A stretch of 36,554 bases of DNA, taken from NCBI GenBank assembly GCA_009380005.1, contig WHSQ01000030.1, forward strand, positions 1 to 36,554, given 5' to 3'. Under the pieces are notes generated by a model, which worked only from the letters and a program-made list of their open reading frames with translations, was not told the origin of the DNA and did not search any database. Position numbers and translations under genes: made by a program. Source of the DNA: Actinomycetota bacterium (GTDB lineage: Bacteria > Actinomycetota > CADDZG01 > WHSQ01). How positions within the stretch are numbered: the first letter of the stretch is position 1; every line of letters starts with the position of its first letter. Below are positions 23,927 to 31,271 of the stretch, piece after piece.

Positions 23927-24627
23927 CCTGCGAGATTGACGGCGCGTCGCCTTCAGCGCGGCTGTTCCGCCTAGGTCGTGCTCCTGATCCGTGGTCGTGG
24001 AATGACTGGTCTCACGCGCATTCGGACGGCACCTTCGGAAACAGGTGGGACGACCCAGAATCCGAATACAGAGTGCTGTACGCGAGCACGCAACGGCTTG
24101 GGTGTTTCATGGAAACGATCGGGAGGTTTGCCAAGGATCCAGAAGTCCAAGCTGGGCTCGAGAGGATAGAACTCGAGGCAGGTGAGACAGACCACGCCGT
24201 TGGCCCCGGTCGCCTCGTTGTGAACGATTGGCTGCCACCTCGAAGAATCGGTACGGCGGCCGTGGAAGGACATTTCGCTGTCGTCGGAAGCAGCGTTTCT
24301 CTCGCTTATCTGCACGACGAGGTGGCGCACCTGCTCTCAGACTTTGGGTTGGATGAACTGGATGCCGGCGCACTTCGTTTGGTGCAGCGCGAGCTAACGC
24401 AAGCCATATCCCGGATCGTCTTTGAGTGCTCAGCCGAAGGCAGGCGTCAATTCGATGGCATTCGCTACCTGTCGAGGTATGGCGATGAATTTGAGAACTG
24501 GGGCGTTTTCGAGCCTGCCCTCGTAGATTCCGGTCAGCCAAGAGAGATCGCCGAGGAGACCCCGACCTTATCGAGGCAGCGCGACGCCTGGGTGTGGTCC
24601 TGCAGTAGGCCATTGCCGTCTTGTTAG
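23923..24627 (+). CDS. RES-domain toxin (NAD-degrading type)
   Basis: A 234-residue RES-domain protein. The residues that name the family are visible: Arg41 in GNRWDDP, Glu64 in CFMETIG and Ser184 in YLSRYGDEFENWGVFE; Tyr53 in YRVLYAST is also typical. RES toxins such as mycobacterial MbcT deplete NAD+. It overlaps the antitoxin gene by 4 nt. The C-terminal about 30 residues are Ser/Arg-rich and less conserved. With its partner it forms a type II toxin-antitoxin operon that could stabilise the island or act in phage defence. Confidence 0.85.
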   Translation: MTCEIDGASPSARLFRLGRAPDPWSWNDWSHAHSDGTFGNRWDDPESEYRVLYASTQRLGCFMETIGRFAKDPEVQAGLERIELEAGETDHAVGPGRLVVNDWLPPRRIGTAAVEGHFAVVGSSVSLAYLHDEVAHLLSDFGLDELDAGALRLVQRELTQAISRIVFECSAEGRRQFDGIRYLSRYGDEFENWGVFEPALVDSGQPREIAEETPTLSRQRDAWVWSCSRPLPSC

Positions 24628-24630
24628 GGC

Positions 24631-24656
24631 GCCGGGCCGACCGGCCCGGCTAGCAT
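24631..24656 (+). promoter_or_regulatory. hairpin and putative leaderless -10 box of the DUF3151 gene
   Basis: GCCGGGCC-GACC-GGCCCGGC (24631-24650) is a perfect 8-bp stem, four bases after the toxin stop, and may end the toxin transcript. Immediately after it TAGCAT (24651-24656) lies 6 nt before the ATG at 24663, the leaderless pattern of this window. Confidence 0.45.
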
Positions 24657-24662
24657 GCAGGG

Positions 24663-25067
24663 ATGACCCTTCCCGTGGGCGAGCCTCTCGAGACCACGAT
24701 CGAGGAGCCGGAGGGCTCGCTCGAGGCGCTGGCCGCGGCGAGCTCGAGCGAAGCCCGGCGCGAGGTCGCGGCTCGGTATCCGGAGTGCCTCGCCGCGTGG
24801 GCAACGCTGGGCGAAGAGGCCCTCGCCGGCGGCCGGTCCGTCGAGGCGTACGCGTACTTCCGTGTGGGCTATCACCGGGGGCTCGATCGGATCCGCAAGG
24901 CCGGGTGGCGCGGCGAAGGGAAGGTGCCGTGGTCGCACGAGCCCAACCGGGGCTTCCTCCGCTCCCTGCGCGGCCTGGGCCGGGCGGCGGGAGCGATCGG
25001 CGAGACGGCGGAAGAGACCCGCTGCGCCGAATTCTTGGCTCAGCTGGCCCCCGACGCGCCGGCCTAG
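24663..25067 (+). CDS. DUF3151 family protein
   Basis: A 134-residue protein of the actinobacterial DUF3151 family, recognised by PECLAAWATLGEEAL, AYFRVGYHRGLDRIRKAGWR, VPWSHEPNRGFLRSLRGLGR and the ending GETAEETRCAEFL. The protein is mostly alpha-helical and cytoplasmic with a repeat-like character; no function is known. The ATG at 24663 follows a TAGCAT box by 6 nt, with no clear ribosome-binding site. It converges with the CDF gene 66 bases downstream. Its 3' end recurs at 22648-22681. Confidence 0.85.
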   Translation: MTLPVGEPLETTIEEPEGSLEALAAASSSEARREVAARYPECLAAWATLGEEALAGGRSVEAYAYFRVGYHRGLDRIRKAGWRGEGKVPWSHEPNRGFLRSLRGLGRAAGAIGETAEETRCAEFLAQLAPDAPA

Positions 25068-25133
25068 CCCCCAGGGCGGGGCGGTTTCCCATCTGCGAGG
25101 GATGTAGGGCGAGCCCCGTCGCCCCCGGCGCGC

Positions 25134-26519
25134 TCAGCCGCTCGGCTCGAAGTGGATCAGGACCTGGGCCACGTCGGGTTTGGCCACGAGCACCCTCTTC
25201 TCGATCCGGTCGGAGGCCTCGTGGATGCGCGCCAGCGGCAGGTCCCGCCGGGCGTGGACGTGCGCGACCACGGAGGTATCGGCCCCCGCCGACGTCACCA
25301 GTACCTCGTGGCAATCCAGGACGTCGGGTTCCTCGAGCGCCGCCTCGACCACCGCGTCGACGATGTCCCCGCGCGCCGCGGTCCTGTCCTCGCCGTAGGA
25401 CGTTGGTGCTAGCGGCTCGATATGCGTATCGACCCGAACGGCGTCTCCGAGCTCCCCGGTAACGGCATCTTCGATGTCGTCGGAGAGATCGTGAGCTTGG
25501 GCGACCGACGTACCCAGAGCCATCTTGGCGTGCAGCGTCACGTGCAGCTTGCGATGGCCACGGTCGTGGAACGCGTGGACGTGAACGTTGTGAACCTCGT
25601 GCACACCTTCGATGCGGCTCGCGGCAGCTTGAGCGCGCTCGACCAGGCCGGTCGTCTCGGATATGGGCTCGACGTGAACCACCACGTCGGTTCCGGGCAC
25701 GGTGCGTTCGATCTCGCGTTCGACCTGTTCGGCGATGTCGTGGGCGCGCTCGAGCGACGCCGTGCGCCCGGCGGCGACGGTCACGTCGGCGAACAACTCA
25801 TCGGCCGTTCCGCGCACGCGCACACGTCGGATCTCGCTCACCCCGGGAACGCGCGCGGCCGCCTGCTCGATCTCCCAGACGCGCGGTTCGGGTGCACGAT
25901 CCATCAACACGTCGATCGAACGGCGGGCGAGTCGAACCGCTGCGAACGCGACGACCGCGGCCACGAGGAGGGCTCCGATCGCGTCCGCTTGCTCCGCACC
26001 TCTTCGCACGAGCACCAGACTGCCGAGGGCGATCAGAACCGTGCCCAGGTCTCCGGCGATGTTGATCGCGCCCGCCTTCAGCGCCTCCGACCTCTCGCGT
26101 CGCGCCGTGCGCACGAGTATGAAGACCCGGAAGAGGTCGACGATCGCGGAGAACCCCAGCAACGCCAGCGCGTACCCGGGCGCTTCGACCGGATGCCTCT
26201 CACCGGCCAGACGCGAGACGGCCTGGAACGCGACCACGAGCACGAGCGATCCGAGGAAAACCGTCTGACCGAACGCGACCAGGTTCTCGGCCTTCGTGTG
26301 GCCGTAGTGGTGCGATTCGTCGGCCGGCTTGTCCGCGATCCGGACGGCGACCAGCACCAGGCTCAAGGCCACGACGTCGATCAGGGAGTCCAGGGTCTGG
26401 GACAGCATCGCCAGGGACGAGGTGGCCAGCCACGCGGCCGCTTTCGCCAGCGTGAGCACCAGGGTGATCCCGAGGGCGAGGAGCGCGACTCGACGAGCCT
26501 GTCGTCGGGGGGCTTGCAT
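25134..26519 (-). CDS. CDF-family metal transporter with three C-terminal domains
   Basis: A 461-residue cation diffusion facilitator. Metal-site residues are D44 and D48 (DSLID) in helix 2 and N153 and D157 (NIAGD) in helix 5; the HHYGHTKAE motif (70-78) is present. CDFs export divalent metals using the proton gradient. N-x3-D in helix 5 instead of H-x3-D argues for Mn2+ or Fe2+ rather than Zn2+, as an inference. The usual single cytoplasmic domain is present three times (about 213-286, 292-370, 381-461), making the protein about 150 residues longer than a standard CDF. It diverges from the DtxR-type regulator, with a TACCCT box 7 nt before its ATG. Confidence 0.88.
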   Translation of the reverse strand: MQAPRRQARRVALLALGITLVLTLAKAAAWLATSSLAMLSQTLDSLIDVVALSLVLVAVRIADKPADESHHYGHTKAENLVAFGQTVFLGSLVLVVAFQAVSRLAGERHPVEAPGYALALLGFSAIVDLFRVFILVRTARRERSEALKAGAINIAGDLGTVLIALGSLVLVRRGAEQADAIGALLVAAVVAFAAVRLARRSIDVLMDRAPEPRVWEIEQAAARVPGVSEIRRVRVRGTADELFADVTVAAGRTASLERAHDIAEQVEREIERTVPGTDVVVHVEPISETTGLVERAQAAASRIEGVHEVHNVHVHAFHDRGHRKLHVTLHAKMALGTSVAQAHDLSDDIEDAVTGELGDAVRVDTHIEPLAPTSYGEDRTAARGDIVDAVVEAALEEPDVLDCHEVLVTSAGADTSVVAHVHARRDLPLARIHEASDRIEKRVLVAKPDVAQVLIHFEPSG

Positions 26520-26592
26520 GTCCCAAAGGGTAGGGCGAGGCCCCCGGGGCGGCCCGGTTGCGCCCTGGATTAGTCTCGGCTAAATTTCAACT
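26520..26592. promoter_or_regulatory. divergent metal-responsive promoter region
   Basis: Between the CDF and regulator genes. Minus strand: TACCCT (26527-26532) is 7 nt before the CDF ATG. Plus strand: TTGCGC (26558-26563), a 17-base spacer, then TAAATT (26581-26586), 6 nt before the regulator ATG. The inverted repeat TTAG-N6-CTAA (26570-26583) overlaps the plus-strand spacer and -10 box. Its geometry matches SirR/MntR-type DtxR-family operators (TTAGG-N4-CCTAA). Autoregulation by the adjacent regulator is likely. Confidence 0.55.
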
Positions 26593-27267
26593 ATGCTGAG
26601 CCAAACTTCCTCTGCGATCCAGGACTACCTCAAGGCGCTCTACGTGCTCGAGGTCGAGCGGGAGCCGGACGGCACTGCCATCCCCACGACCGCCCTGGCG
26701 CAGCGGCTCGGCGTCTCGGCCGCGTCGACCACCAACATGCTCAAGAAGCTGGCCACGCTGGGGCTCGTTCGGCACGCCCCATATAGAGGCGCGGAGCTGA
26801 CCCCCGATGGGCGCACCGTCGCCCTCGAGGTGATCCGCCACCACCGTCTGCTCGAGACCTATCTGGCCGAGGTGATGGGCGTGCCGTGGGACGAGGTCCA
26901 TGCCGAGGCCGAGGTGCTCGAGCACGTCCTGTCCGAACGGTTGGAGGACCGGATCGCGTCGATGCTCGGCGACCCGTCCTTCGACCCCCACGGCCACCCG
27001 ATTCCGGGGAAGGACGGATCGGTGGCCCAGGCTTCGACCCGCACCTTGTGGGAGGTCGCCGAAGGCGACTCGGCCGCGGTGGAGCGCGTCTCGGACGACG
27101 TGCCGGAGGCGCTGCGCTACCTGGCACGCATCGGGGTCCTGCCGGGGGCGGCGATCACGGTTCTGCGAAGGGGCCCCCTGGAGGGCCCGCTGTTCATCGA
27201 GGTCGAGGGCCATGACGGCTCCGACGCGCTATCGAAGGAGGTCGCAAGCACAGTATGGGTTCGCTAG
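26593..27267 (+). CDS. DtxR/MntR-family metal-dependent regulator
   Basis: A 224-residue DtxR-family repressor. The winged helix (about 5-65) contains TTALAQRLGVSAASTTNMLK, followed by the dimerisation domain with HHRLLETYLAEVMG and the metal-ligand region VHAEAEVLEHVLSERLEDRI (about 98-118). A C-terminal SH3-like FeoA domain (about 150-224) is present, as in full-length DtxR/IdeR proteins. It should sense Fe2+ or Mn2+. The ATG at 26593 follows a TAAATT box by 6 nt and an operator-like repeat. Its last 13 bases overlap the multicopper oxidase gene, so it is encoded in one operon with its probable targets. Confidence 0.88.
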   Translation: MLSQTSSAIQDYLKALYVLEVEREPDGTAIPTTALAQRLGVSAASTTNMLKKLATLGLVRHAPYRGAELTPDGRTVALEVIRHHRLLETYLAEVMGVPWDEVHAEAEVLEHVLSERLEDRIASMLGDPSFDPHGHPIPGKDGSVAQASTRTLWEVAEGDSAAVERVSDDVPEALRYLARIGVLPGAAITVLRRGPLEGPLFIEVEGHDGSDALSKEVASTVWVR

Positions 27268-28292
27268 ATCGACGCCGGTTCCTGAAGAGGTTCGGGATCG
27301 CCGGCGCCCTGGGGGGCGCCGCGGCCGTGACGCACGCCGTCGTCCCGCACACGCACCAGAACGGCGGCATCGCCCTGGCTCAGGACGACGGACACGACGC
27401 GACCAAGCGTCCCGAGATGCACGGTGGCCATATGGTCGTCGGAGAGGTCGACCATGCGCGCAACGGCTTCAGTCCCTACGAGATCCTCACGGACTTCGAC
27501 GGCGGCGAGGTATCGACCGACACCCGCGGCCGGACCGTACGGGAGTACGAGTTCGTCGCCGTGAACAAGGAGATCGAGGTCGCGCCCGGGGTGTTCTTCC
27601 CCGCCTGGACCTACAACGGACGCGTTCCGGGTCCGACGATCCGCGCGACCGAGGGCGACCGCATCCGGATCCAACTCGTCAATACGACGGAGCATCCCCA
27701 CTCGATCCACTTCCACGGGTTCCACACGTCGGGGATGGACGGCGTTCCGGGCCAAGGAGAGGCGCTCGCGGGCGAGACGTTCACGTACGACTTCATCGCG
27801 GCCCCCTTCGGTACGCACCTGTACCACTGCCACACGCTGCCTCTCGTGCAGCACATCCACCGCGGCTTGTACGGAGCCTTCATCGTCGATCCCAAGCAGG
27901 GCCGTCCCGAGGCGAACGAGATGGTCATGGTGATGAATGGGTTCGACACGAACTTCGACGGCGAGAACGAGATCTACGCCATCAACTCGATCGCGTTCGC
28001 CTACGCCGTCAAGCCGATCGAGATCGAACGCAACGCGCTGCAGCGAGCCCACGTCCTCAACATCACGGAGTTCGATCCGATCAACTCGATCCACATCCAC
28101 GCGAACTTCTTCGACCTCTACCGGACGGGGACATCGCTCGAGCCCGATGAATTCACGGACACGATCTCCATGGGTCAGGCGGAGCGACACATGATCGAGT
28201 TCACCTATCCCGAGGCCGGTCACTTCATGTTCCACGCGCACCAGACAGAGTTCGTCGATCTCGGCTGGCTGAGCGCCTTCGAGGTGAAGTGA
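27255..28292 (+). CDS. Tat-exported two-domain multicopper oxidase
   Basis: A 345-residue multicopper oxidase. A Tat signal (RRRFLK, residues 6-11, then a hydrophobic stretch) indicates folded export. Copper ligands in domain 1: HPHSIHFHGFH (H147-H157) and HLYHCHTLPLVQHIH (H188-H202), with C192 as the type 1 Cys. In domain 2: NSIHIHANFF (H280, H282) and FMFHAHQTEF (H327, H329), with no second type 1 Cys. This is the two-domain type with the blue copper in domain 1, related to copper nitrite reductase and two-domain laccases. In this cluster, oxidation of Fe2+ or Mn2+ outside the membrane is a reasonable guess. It overlaps the regulator by 13 nt and abuts the ZIP gene. Confidence 0.87.
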   Translation: MGSLDRRRFLKRFGIAGALGGAAAVTHAVVPHTHQNGGIALAQDDGHDATKRPEMHGGHMVVGEVDHARNGFSPYEILTDFDGGEVSTDTRGRTVREYEFVAVNKEIEVAPGVFFPAWTYNGRVPGPTIRATEGDRIRIQLVNTTEHPHSIHFHGFHTSGMDGVPGQGEALAGETFTYDFIAAPFGTHLYHCHTLPLVQHIHRGLYGAFIVDPKQGRPEANEMVMVMNGFDTNFDGENEIYAINSIAFAYAVKPIEIERNALQRAHVLNITEFDPINSIHIHANFFDLYRTGTSLEPDEFTDTISMGQAERHMIEFTYPEAGHFMFHAHQTEFVDLGWLSAFEVK

Positions 28293-29464
28293 TGACGACC
28301 GCTACCGCTCGTTCCGCGCGGTTCCCGCTCTGGGTCGGTGCGCTCTTGCCGTTGGTGCTCGTAGGGATACTGACGGCCTTGCTCCTCGGGCTGGACCCGA
28401 TCGGCGACCTCCGTCCAACGCCCCCGGTCGAATCCGTCGCGTTCGAACGCGTGACCCTGGAGAGGGATTCGATCGAGCTGAAGATCCGTAACGACGGGCC
28501 CGACCCAGTCACGATCGCCCAGGTGCTCGTGAACGAGGCGTACTGGGATTACGAGATCGACGATCGGGAGCTCGGACGTCTCGAGCGGACCTCCCTGCGT
28601 CTCGCGTACCCCTGGGAGGAGGGACTGCCGGTGGTGATCGGTCTCGTCACCGAGACCGGCGTGGTGATCGATCACGAGATCGAGGCCGCCGCGCTCACGC
28701 CTCAGGCCGATGTATCCACCGTCGGCGTCTACGCGCTCCTCGGTGTCTACATCGGCGTCATCCCGGTCGCGGTCGGCTTGCTGTGGTTCCCCGCGCTCGC
28801 CCGTGCGGCGCGCAAGTGGGTGCTCTTCTTCCTGGCCTTCACCGTGGGACTCCTGGCCTTCCTCCTCGTCGACACGGTCGCCGAGGGTCTGGAGCTCGCA
28901 ACCGACGCCGCGGCGTTCGACGGACTGGGCCTCTTCGCTATCGGAAGCATCGGCGCCGTCCTCGGCCTCGTGGCGCTCGAGTCCTTCATGGAGCGTCGAC
29001 GTGCGGCGAGCACCGGGCTGCGCGTCGCGTACCTGATCGCGATGGGCATCGGCCTCCACAACCTGGGCGAGGGCCTGGCCGTCGGGTCCGCGATCGCCGC
29101 CGGCGAGCTGGCCCTGGGAACTTTCCTGGTGCTCGGCTTCGCGCTGCACAACACGACCGAGGGCCTCGCGATAGTCGCCCCGCTCGGCGGCGAACAGGAA
29201 CGTCCATCGCTGTGGCACTTCGCCGGTCTGGGCGCGGTTGCCGGCGCTCCGACGATCCTCGGGGCCTGGCTCGGAGGTTTCGCCTTCTCGCCGTCGTGGG
29301 GAGCGGTGTTCTTCGGTGTTGCGGCCGGTGCGATCGCGCAAGTCATATGGGTGATCGGTCGTAACATGCGCACCGATAAGGAGCCGCTTAGCGGCCTCGT
29401 CGCCGCCGGCTTCATGTTCGGACTCGTGATCATGTACCTAACGGGGTTGTTCGTAGCCGCATGA
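28292..29464 (+). CDS. ZIP-family metal transporter with N-terminal extracytoplasmic domain
   Basis: A 390-residue ZIP permease. After one N-terminal helix (about 12-34) comes a beta-rich domain of about 100 residues (about 45-140), probably outside the membrane, which ordinary ZIPs lack. The transport core has about seven helices, with the metal-site motifs HNLGEGLAVG (H256, E260) and HNTTEGLAI (H286, E290). ZIPs import Zn2+, Fe2+ or Mn2+. ATG 28292 was preferred to the adjacent GTG at 28289 because it shares its A with the oxidase TGA and lies better behind GAGGTGA. Its 3' end overlaps the cupredoxin gene by 4 nt. Confidence 0.88.
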   Translation: MTTATARSARFPLWVGALLPLVLVGILTALLLGLDPIGDLRPTPPVESVAFERVTLERDSIELKIRNDGPDPVTIAQVLVNEAYWDYEIDDRELGRLERTSLRLAYPWEEGLPVVIGLVTETGVVIDHEIEAAALTPQADVSTVGVYALLGVYIGVIPVAVGLLWFPALARAARKWVLFFLAFTVGLLAFLLVDTVAEGLELATDAAAFDGLGLFAIGSIGAVLGLVALESFMERRRAASTGLRVAYLIAMGIGLHNLGEGLAVGSAIAAGELALGTFLVLGFALHNTTEGLAIVAPLGGEQERPSLWHFAGLGAVAGAPTILGAWLGGFAFSPSWGAVFFGVAAGAIAQVIWVIGRNMRTDKEPLSGLVAAGFMFGLVIMYLTGLFVAA

Positions 29465-29853
29465 AACCACTATCGCTGGCGATCCTCGTGGTCGCCATCT
29501 TGCTGACCGGGTGCTCGCAGAAGGAGCGACCGCCGGGCCAGATCGGCATGACGTCGGGCCACGCCTTCGATCCCGTGACGGTGACGATCGATGCCGGCGA
29601 GACGGTGACCTGGATCAACGACTCGTCCGAGTCCCACACCGTGACCGCTTTCGACGACGGCATCCCCGAGGGCGCGGAATACTTCGCCAGCGGTGGGTTC
29701 TCGTCGGAGGAGGAAGCCCGCGATGAGGTTGGTGATGGCCTCATGAAGGAGGGAGAGACGTTCGAGGTGACCTTCGAGGTTCCGGGCACTTATCGATATC
29801 TGTGCATCCCCCACGAATCCCACGGCATGACGGGCACGGTCACCGTCCGCTGA
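29461..29853 (+). CDS. cupredoxin lipoprotein
   Basis: A 130-residue plastocyanin-like protein with a lipoprotein signal (lipobox LTGC, Cys18). The type 1 copper ligands are H59 (SESHTVTAF), C115 and H118 (YLCIPHESHG) and M123. It would be a membrane-attached one-electron carrier outside the cell membrane. It is the last gene of the regulator-oxidase-ZIP operon (ATGA overlap), so it probably carries electrons to or from the multicopper oxidase. An acidic insertion (about 70-95) separates the two copper-binding parts. Confidence 0.87.
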   Translation: MKPLSLAILVVAILLTGCSQKERPPGQIGMTSGHAFDPVTVTIDAGETVTWINDSSESHTVTAFDDGIPEGAEYFASGGFSSEEEARDEVGDGLMKEGETFEVTFEVPGTYRYLCIPHESHGMTGTVTVR

Positions 29854-29873
29854 CCGAAGCGCCGGAACGCGCA

Positions 29874-29879
29874 TAGCGT
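29874..29879 (+). promoter_or_regulatory. putative leaderless -10 box of the alpha/beta hydrolase
   Basis: TAGCGT lies 7 nt before the ATG at 29887; no ribosome-binding site is seen. This suggests that a new transcript starts after the cupredoxin gene. Confidence 0.4.
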
Positions 29880-29886
29880 CTACGCC

Positions 29887-30639
29887 ATGACCACACCGAG
29901 TATCAGGTTGCCGGTCGTCTGCGATGGGCTCCGGCTGAGCGCCGGGGCCTGCGTCCCCGAGGAACCCCGCGGTCTGGTCGTGTTGCTGCACGGCATCCCG
30001 TCCGTCAATCCGCCCGACCCCGACGACAGGGGCTACCCGGGCGTGGCCGAGGGCCTGGCTGCCGGGGGGTGGGCGGCCGCGTGGGCCGACATGCGGGCGG
30101 TGAGGGCGTCGCCGGGCTACTTCTCGATCGAGGGTTGGGTGCGCGATGCCCGCGCCGTCGTCGACGCGGCGCGGTCCCTGGAGGGCGCCGGCGACCTACC
30201 CGTCGCGCTCGTGGGCTCGTCCGCCGGAGGCGCGGTCTCGGCCGAGGTCGTTCGCCGGGGAGCGCCGGTGAACGCGCTCGCGATGCTGGCGGCCCCGGCG
30301 ACGTGGATCACCTTCGCCGGAGACCCGGCTGCGGGAGTACGACGCGTGATCGATCAGGCAGGCATGAAGCTGGCCCCGGGGGTCGAGGAGGACCCGAGGG
30401 CGTGGGCCGACGAGTTCGAGAGGGTGTCGGCCGAGGACACGATCGCGCACGTGAAGATCCCGACCCTTATCATGCATGGTTCGGCGGACGACGTCGTCCC
30501 CGTCGATCATGCCCACCGCTTGGCCAACCGGGCCCCCAAGGCCGATCTCCGCATCATCGAGGGGGCACATCACCAACTCAGACGCATCCCCGAAGCGCTC
30601 GACATCCTCGACGGTTGGCTGCGTCAGGTTTTGCGTTGA
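29887..30639 (+). CDS. alpha/beta hydrolase
   Basis: A 250-residue alpha/beta-hydrolase. The oxyanion region is LLHGIPS (34-39), the nucleophile elbow GSSAGG (S112), the acid D201 or D202 in MHGSADDVVP and the His 228 or 229 in EGAHHQL. This is a dienelactone-hydrolase/BAAT-like single-domain fold; the substrate is unknown. It begins 33 bases after the cupredoxin gene but with its own leaderless-type box. The stop overlaps the next gene (TTGA). Confidence 0.82.
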   Translation: MTTPSIRLPVVCDGLRLSAGACVPEEPRGLVVLLHGIPSVNPPDPDDRGYPGVAEGLAAGGWAAAWADMRAVRASPGYFSIEGWVRDARAVVDAARSLEGAGDLPVALVGSSAGGAVSAEVVRRGAPVNALAMLAAPATWITFAGDPAAGVRRVIDQAGMKLAPGVEEDPRAWADEFERVSAEDTIAHVKIPTLIMHGSADDVVPVDHAHRLANRAPKADLRIIEGAHHQLRRIPEALDILDGWLRQVLR

Positions 30640-30908
30640 AGGCCCTGGTACCTGCCCTCGTCGTGATCGGAGTGATCGCATGCACCGGCGCCGCGGTGGC
30701 CGCCGGCCTCGACGCGATGGGTGTCGGGATACTGGTCGCGATAGTCATCGTGGGTGCGGCGGCCATCGCCGGGACCCGCAAGATGGGACGCGTAGAGCCG
30801 GGCCGGTGCGAGGAGTGCGGAGGTCTGATCTCACCGAACGCGCCCTACTGCAAGCACTGCGGCGCGAGGCTCCGGCCCGGAGCTAGAGCAGCGAGGACTG
30901 GTTCCTAG
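30636..30908 (+). CDS. small zinc-ribbon membrane protein
   Basis: A 90-residue protein that starts at a TTG overlapping the hydrolase stop (TTGA). Two hydrophobic helices (about 5-24 and 29-47) are followed by a cytoplasmic zinc ribbon: CEEC (58-61) and CKHC (72-75) spaced by ten residues. The tail is basic. Zinc ribbons on membrane anchors are common in small bacterial proteins of unknown function. Its last 26 bases overlap the 3' end of the convergent gene at 30883. Confidence 0.65.
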   Translation: MKALVPALVVIGVIACTGAAVAAGLDAMGVGILVAIVIVGAAAIAGTRKMGRVEPGRCEECGGLISPNAPYCKHCGARLRPGARAARTGS

Positions 30909-31143
30909 CCCGCCGCCTCTCGCGGCCCTCGTCTTCGCTGGGATGCTCGATGACGGCTACCACTCGTGCGGCCATGAACCGACCCGACCTGACCGGGTTG
31001 CCGGTTCGGGTCACCTCGGCCACCTCGATGACCCCGCGGGCCTGAGCGATCTCGACCCTCCGACCCGCCCTGGTAGCGGCGATCTCGTACGTCTTCGTCC
31101 CGTCGCCGATGTCGACGACTATCTCCACCCTGTCGCCCTTCAT
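30883..31143 (-). CDS. small beta-rich hypothetical protein
   Basis: An 86-residue protein. The first about 70 residues alternate charged and hydrophobic residues, as in a small beta-barrel (GDRVEIVVDIGDGTKTYEI, RRVEIAQARGVIEVAEVTR). The C-terminus is basic and acidic by turns. I do not recognise a family, but the pattern and codon use look like a real gene rather than a shadow. It is divergent from the ferritin gene (128 bases between starts) and overlaps the zinc-ribbon gene by 26 bases at the 3' end. Confidence 0.55.
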   Translation of the reverse strand: MKGDRVEIVVDIGDGTKTYEIAATRAGRRVEIAQARGVIEVAEVTRTGNPVRSGRFMAARVVAVIEHPSEDEGRERRRARNQSSLL

Positions 31144-31181
31144 AGGGTCATCGTCGCACAGTCATGACCCGTTCGGTATGG

Positions 31182-31198
31182 CGAAGGCCGGGCCTTCG
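31182..31198. other. hairpin in the ferritin upstream region
   Basis: CGAAGGC-CGG-GCCTTCG is a 7-bp stem in the 128-base divergent region before the ferritin gene. It could be a 5'-UTR structure or an operator; no TTAG-N6-CTAA site like that of the regulator gene is present here. Confidence 0.3.
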
Positions 31199-31271
31199 GC
31201 GTCCCCTCGTTGCACTGGTGCACCGCCGGCGTCATCCTGTGAACAAGGCCCGCATGAGGAACGGAGGAACG

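Noticed and set aside
27264-28241. 325-codon frame antisense to the multicopper oxidase
   Set aside because: Asp/Val/Arg-rich shadow of a gene with complete copper motifs.
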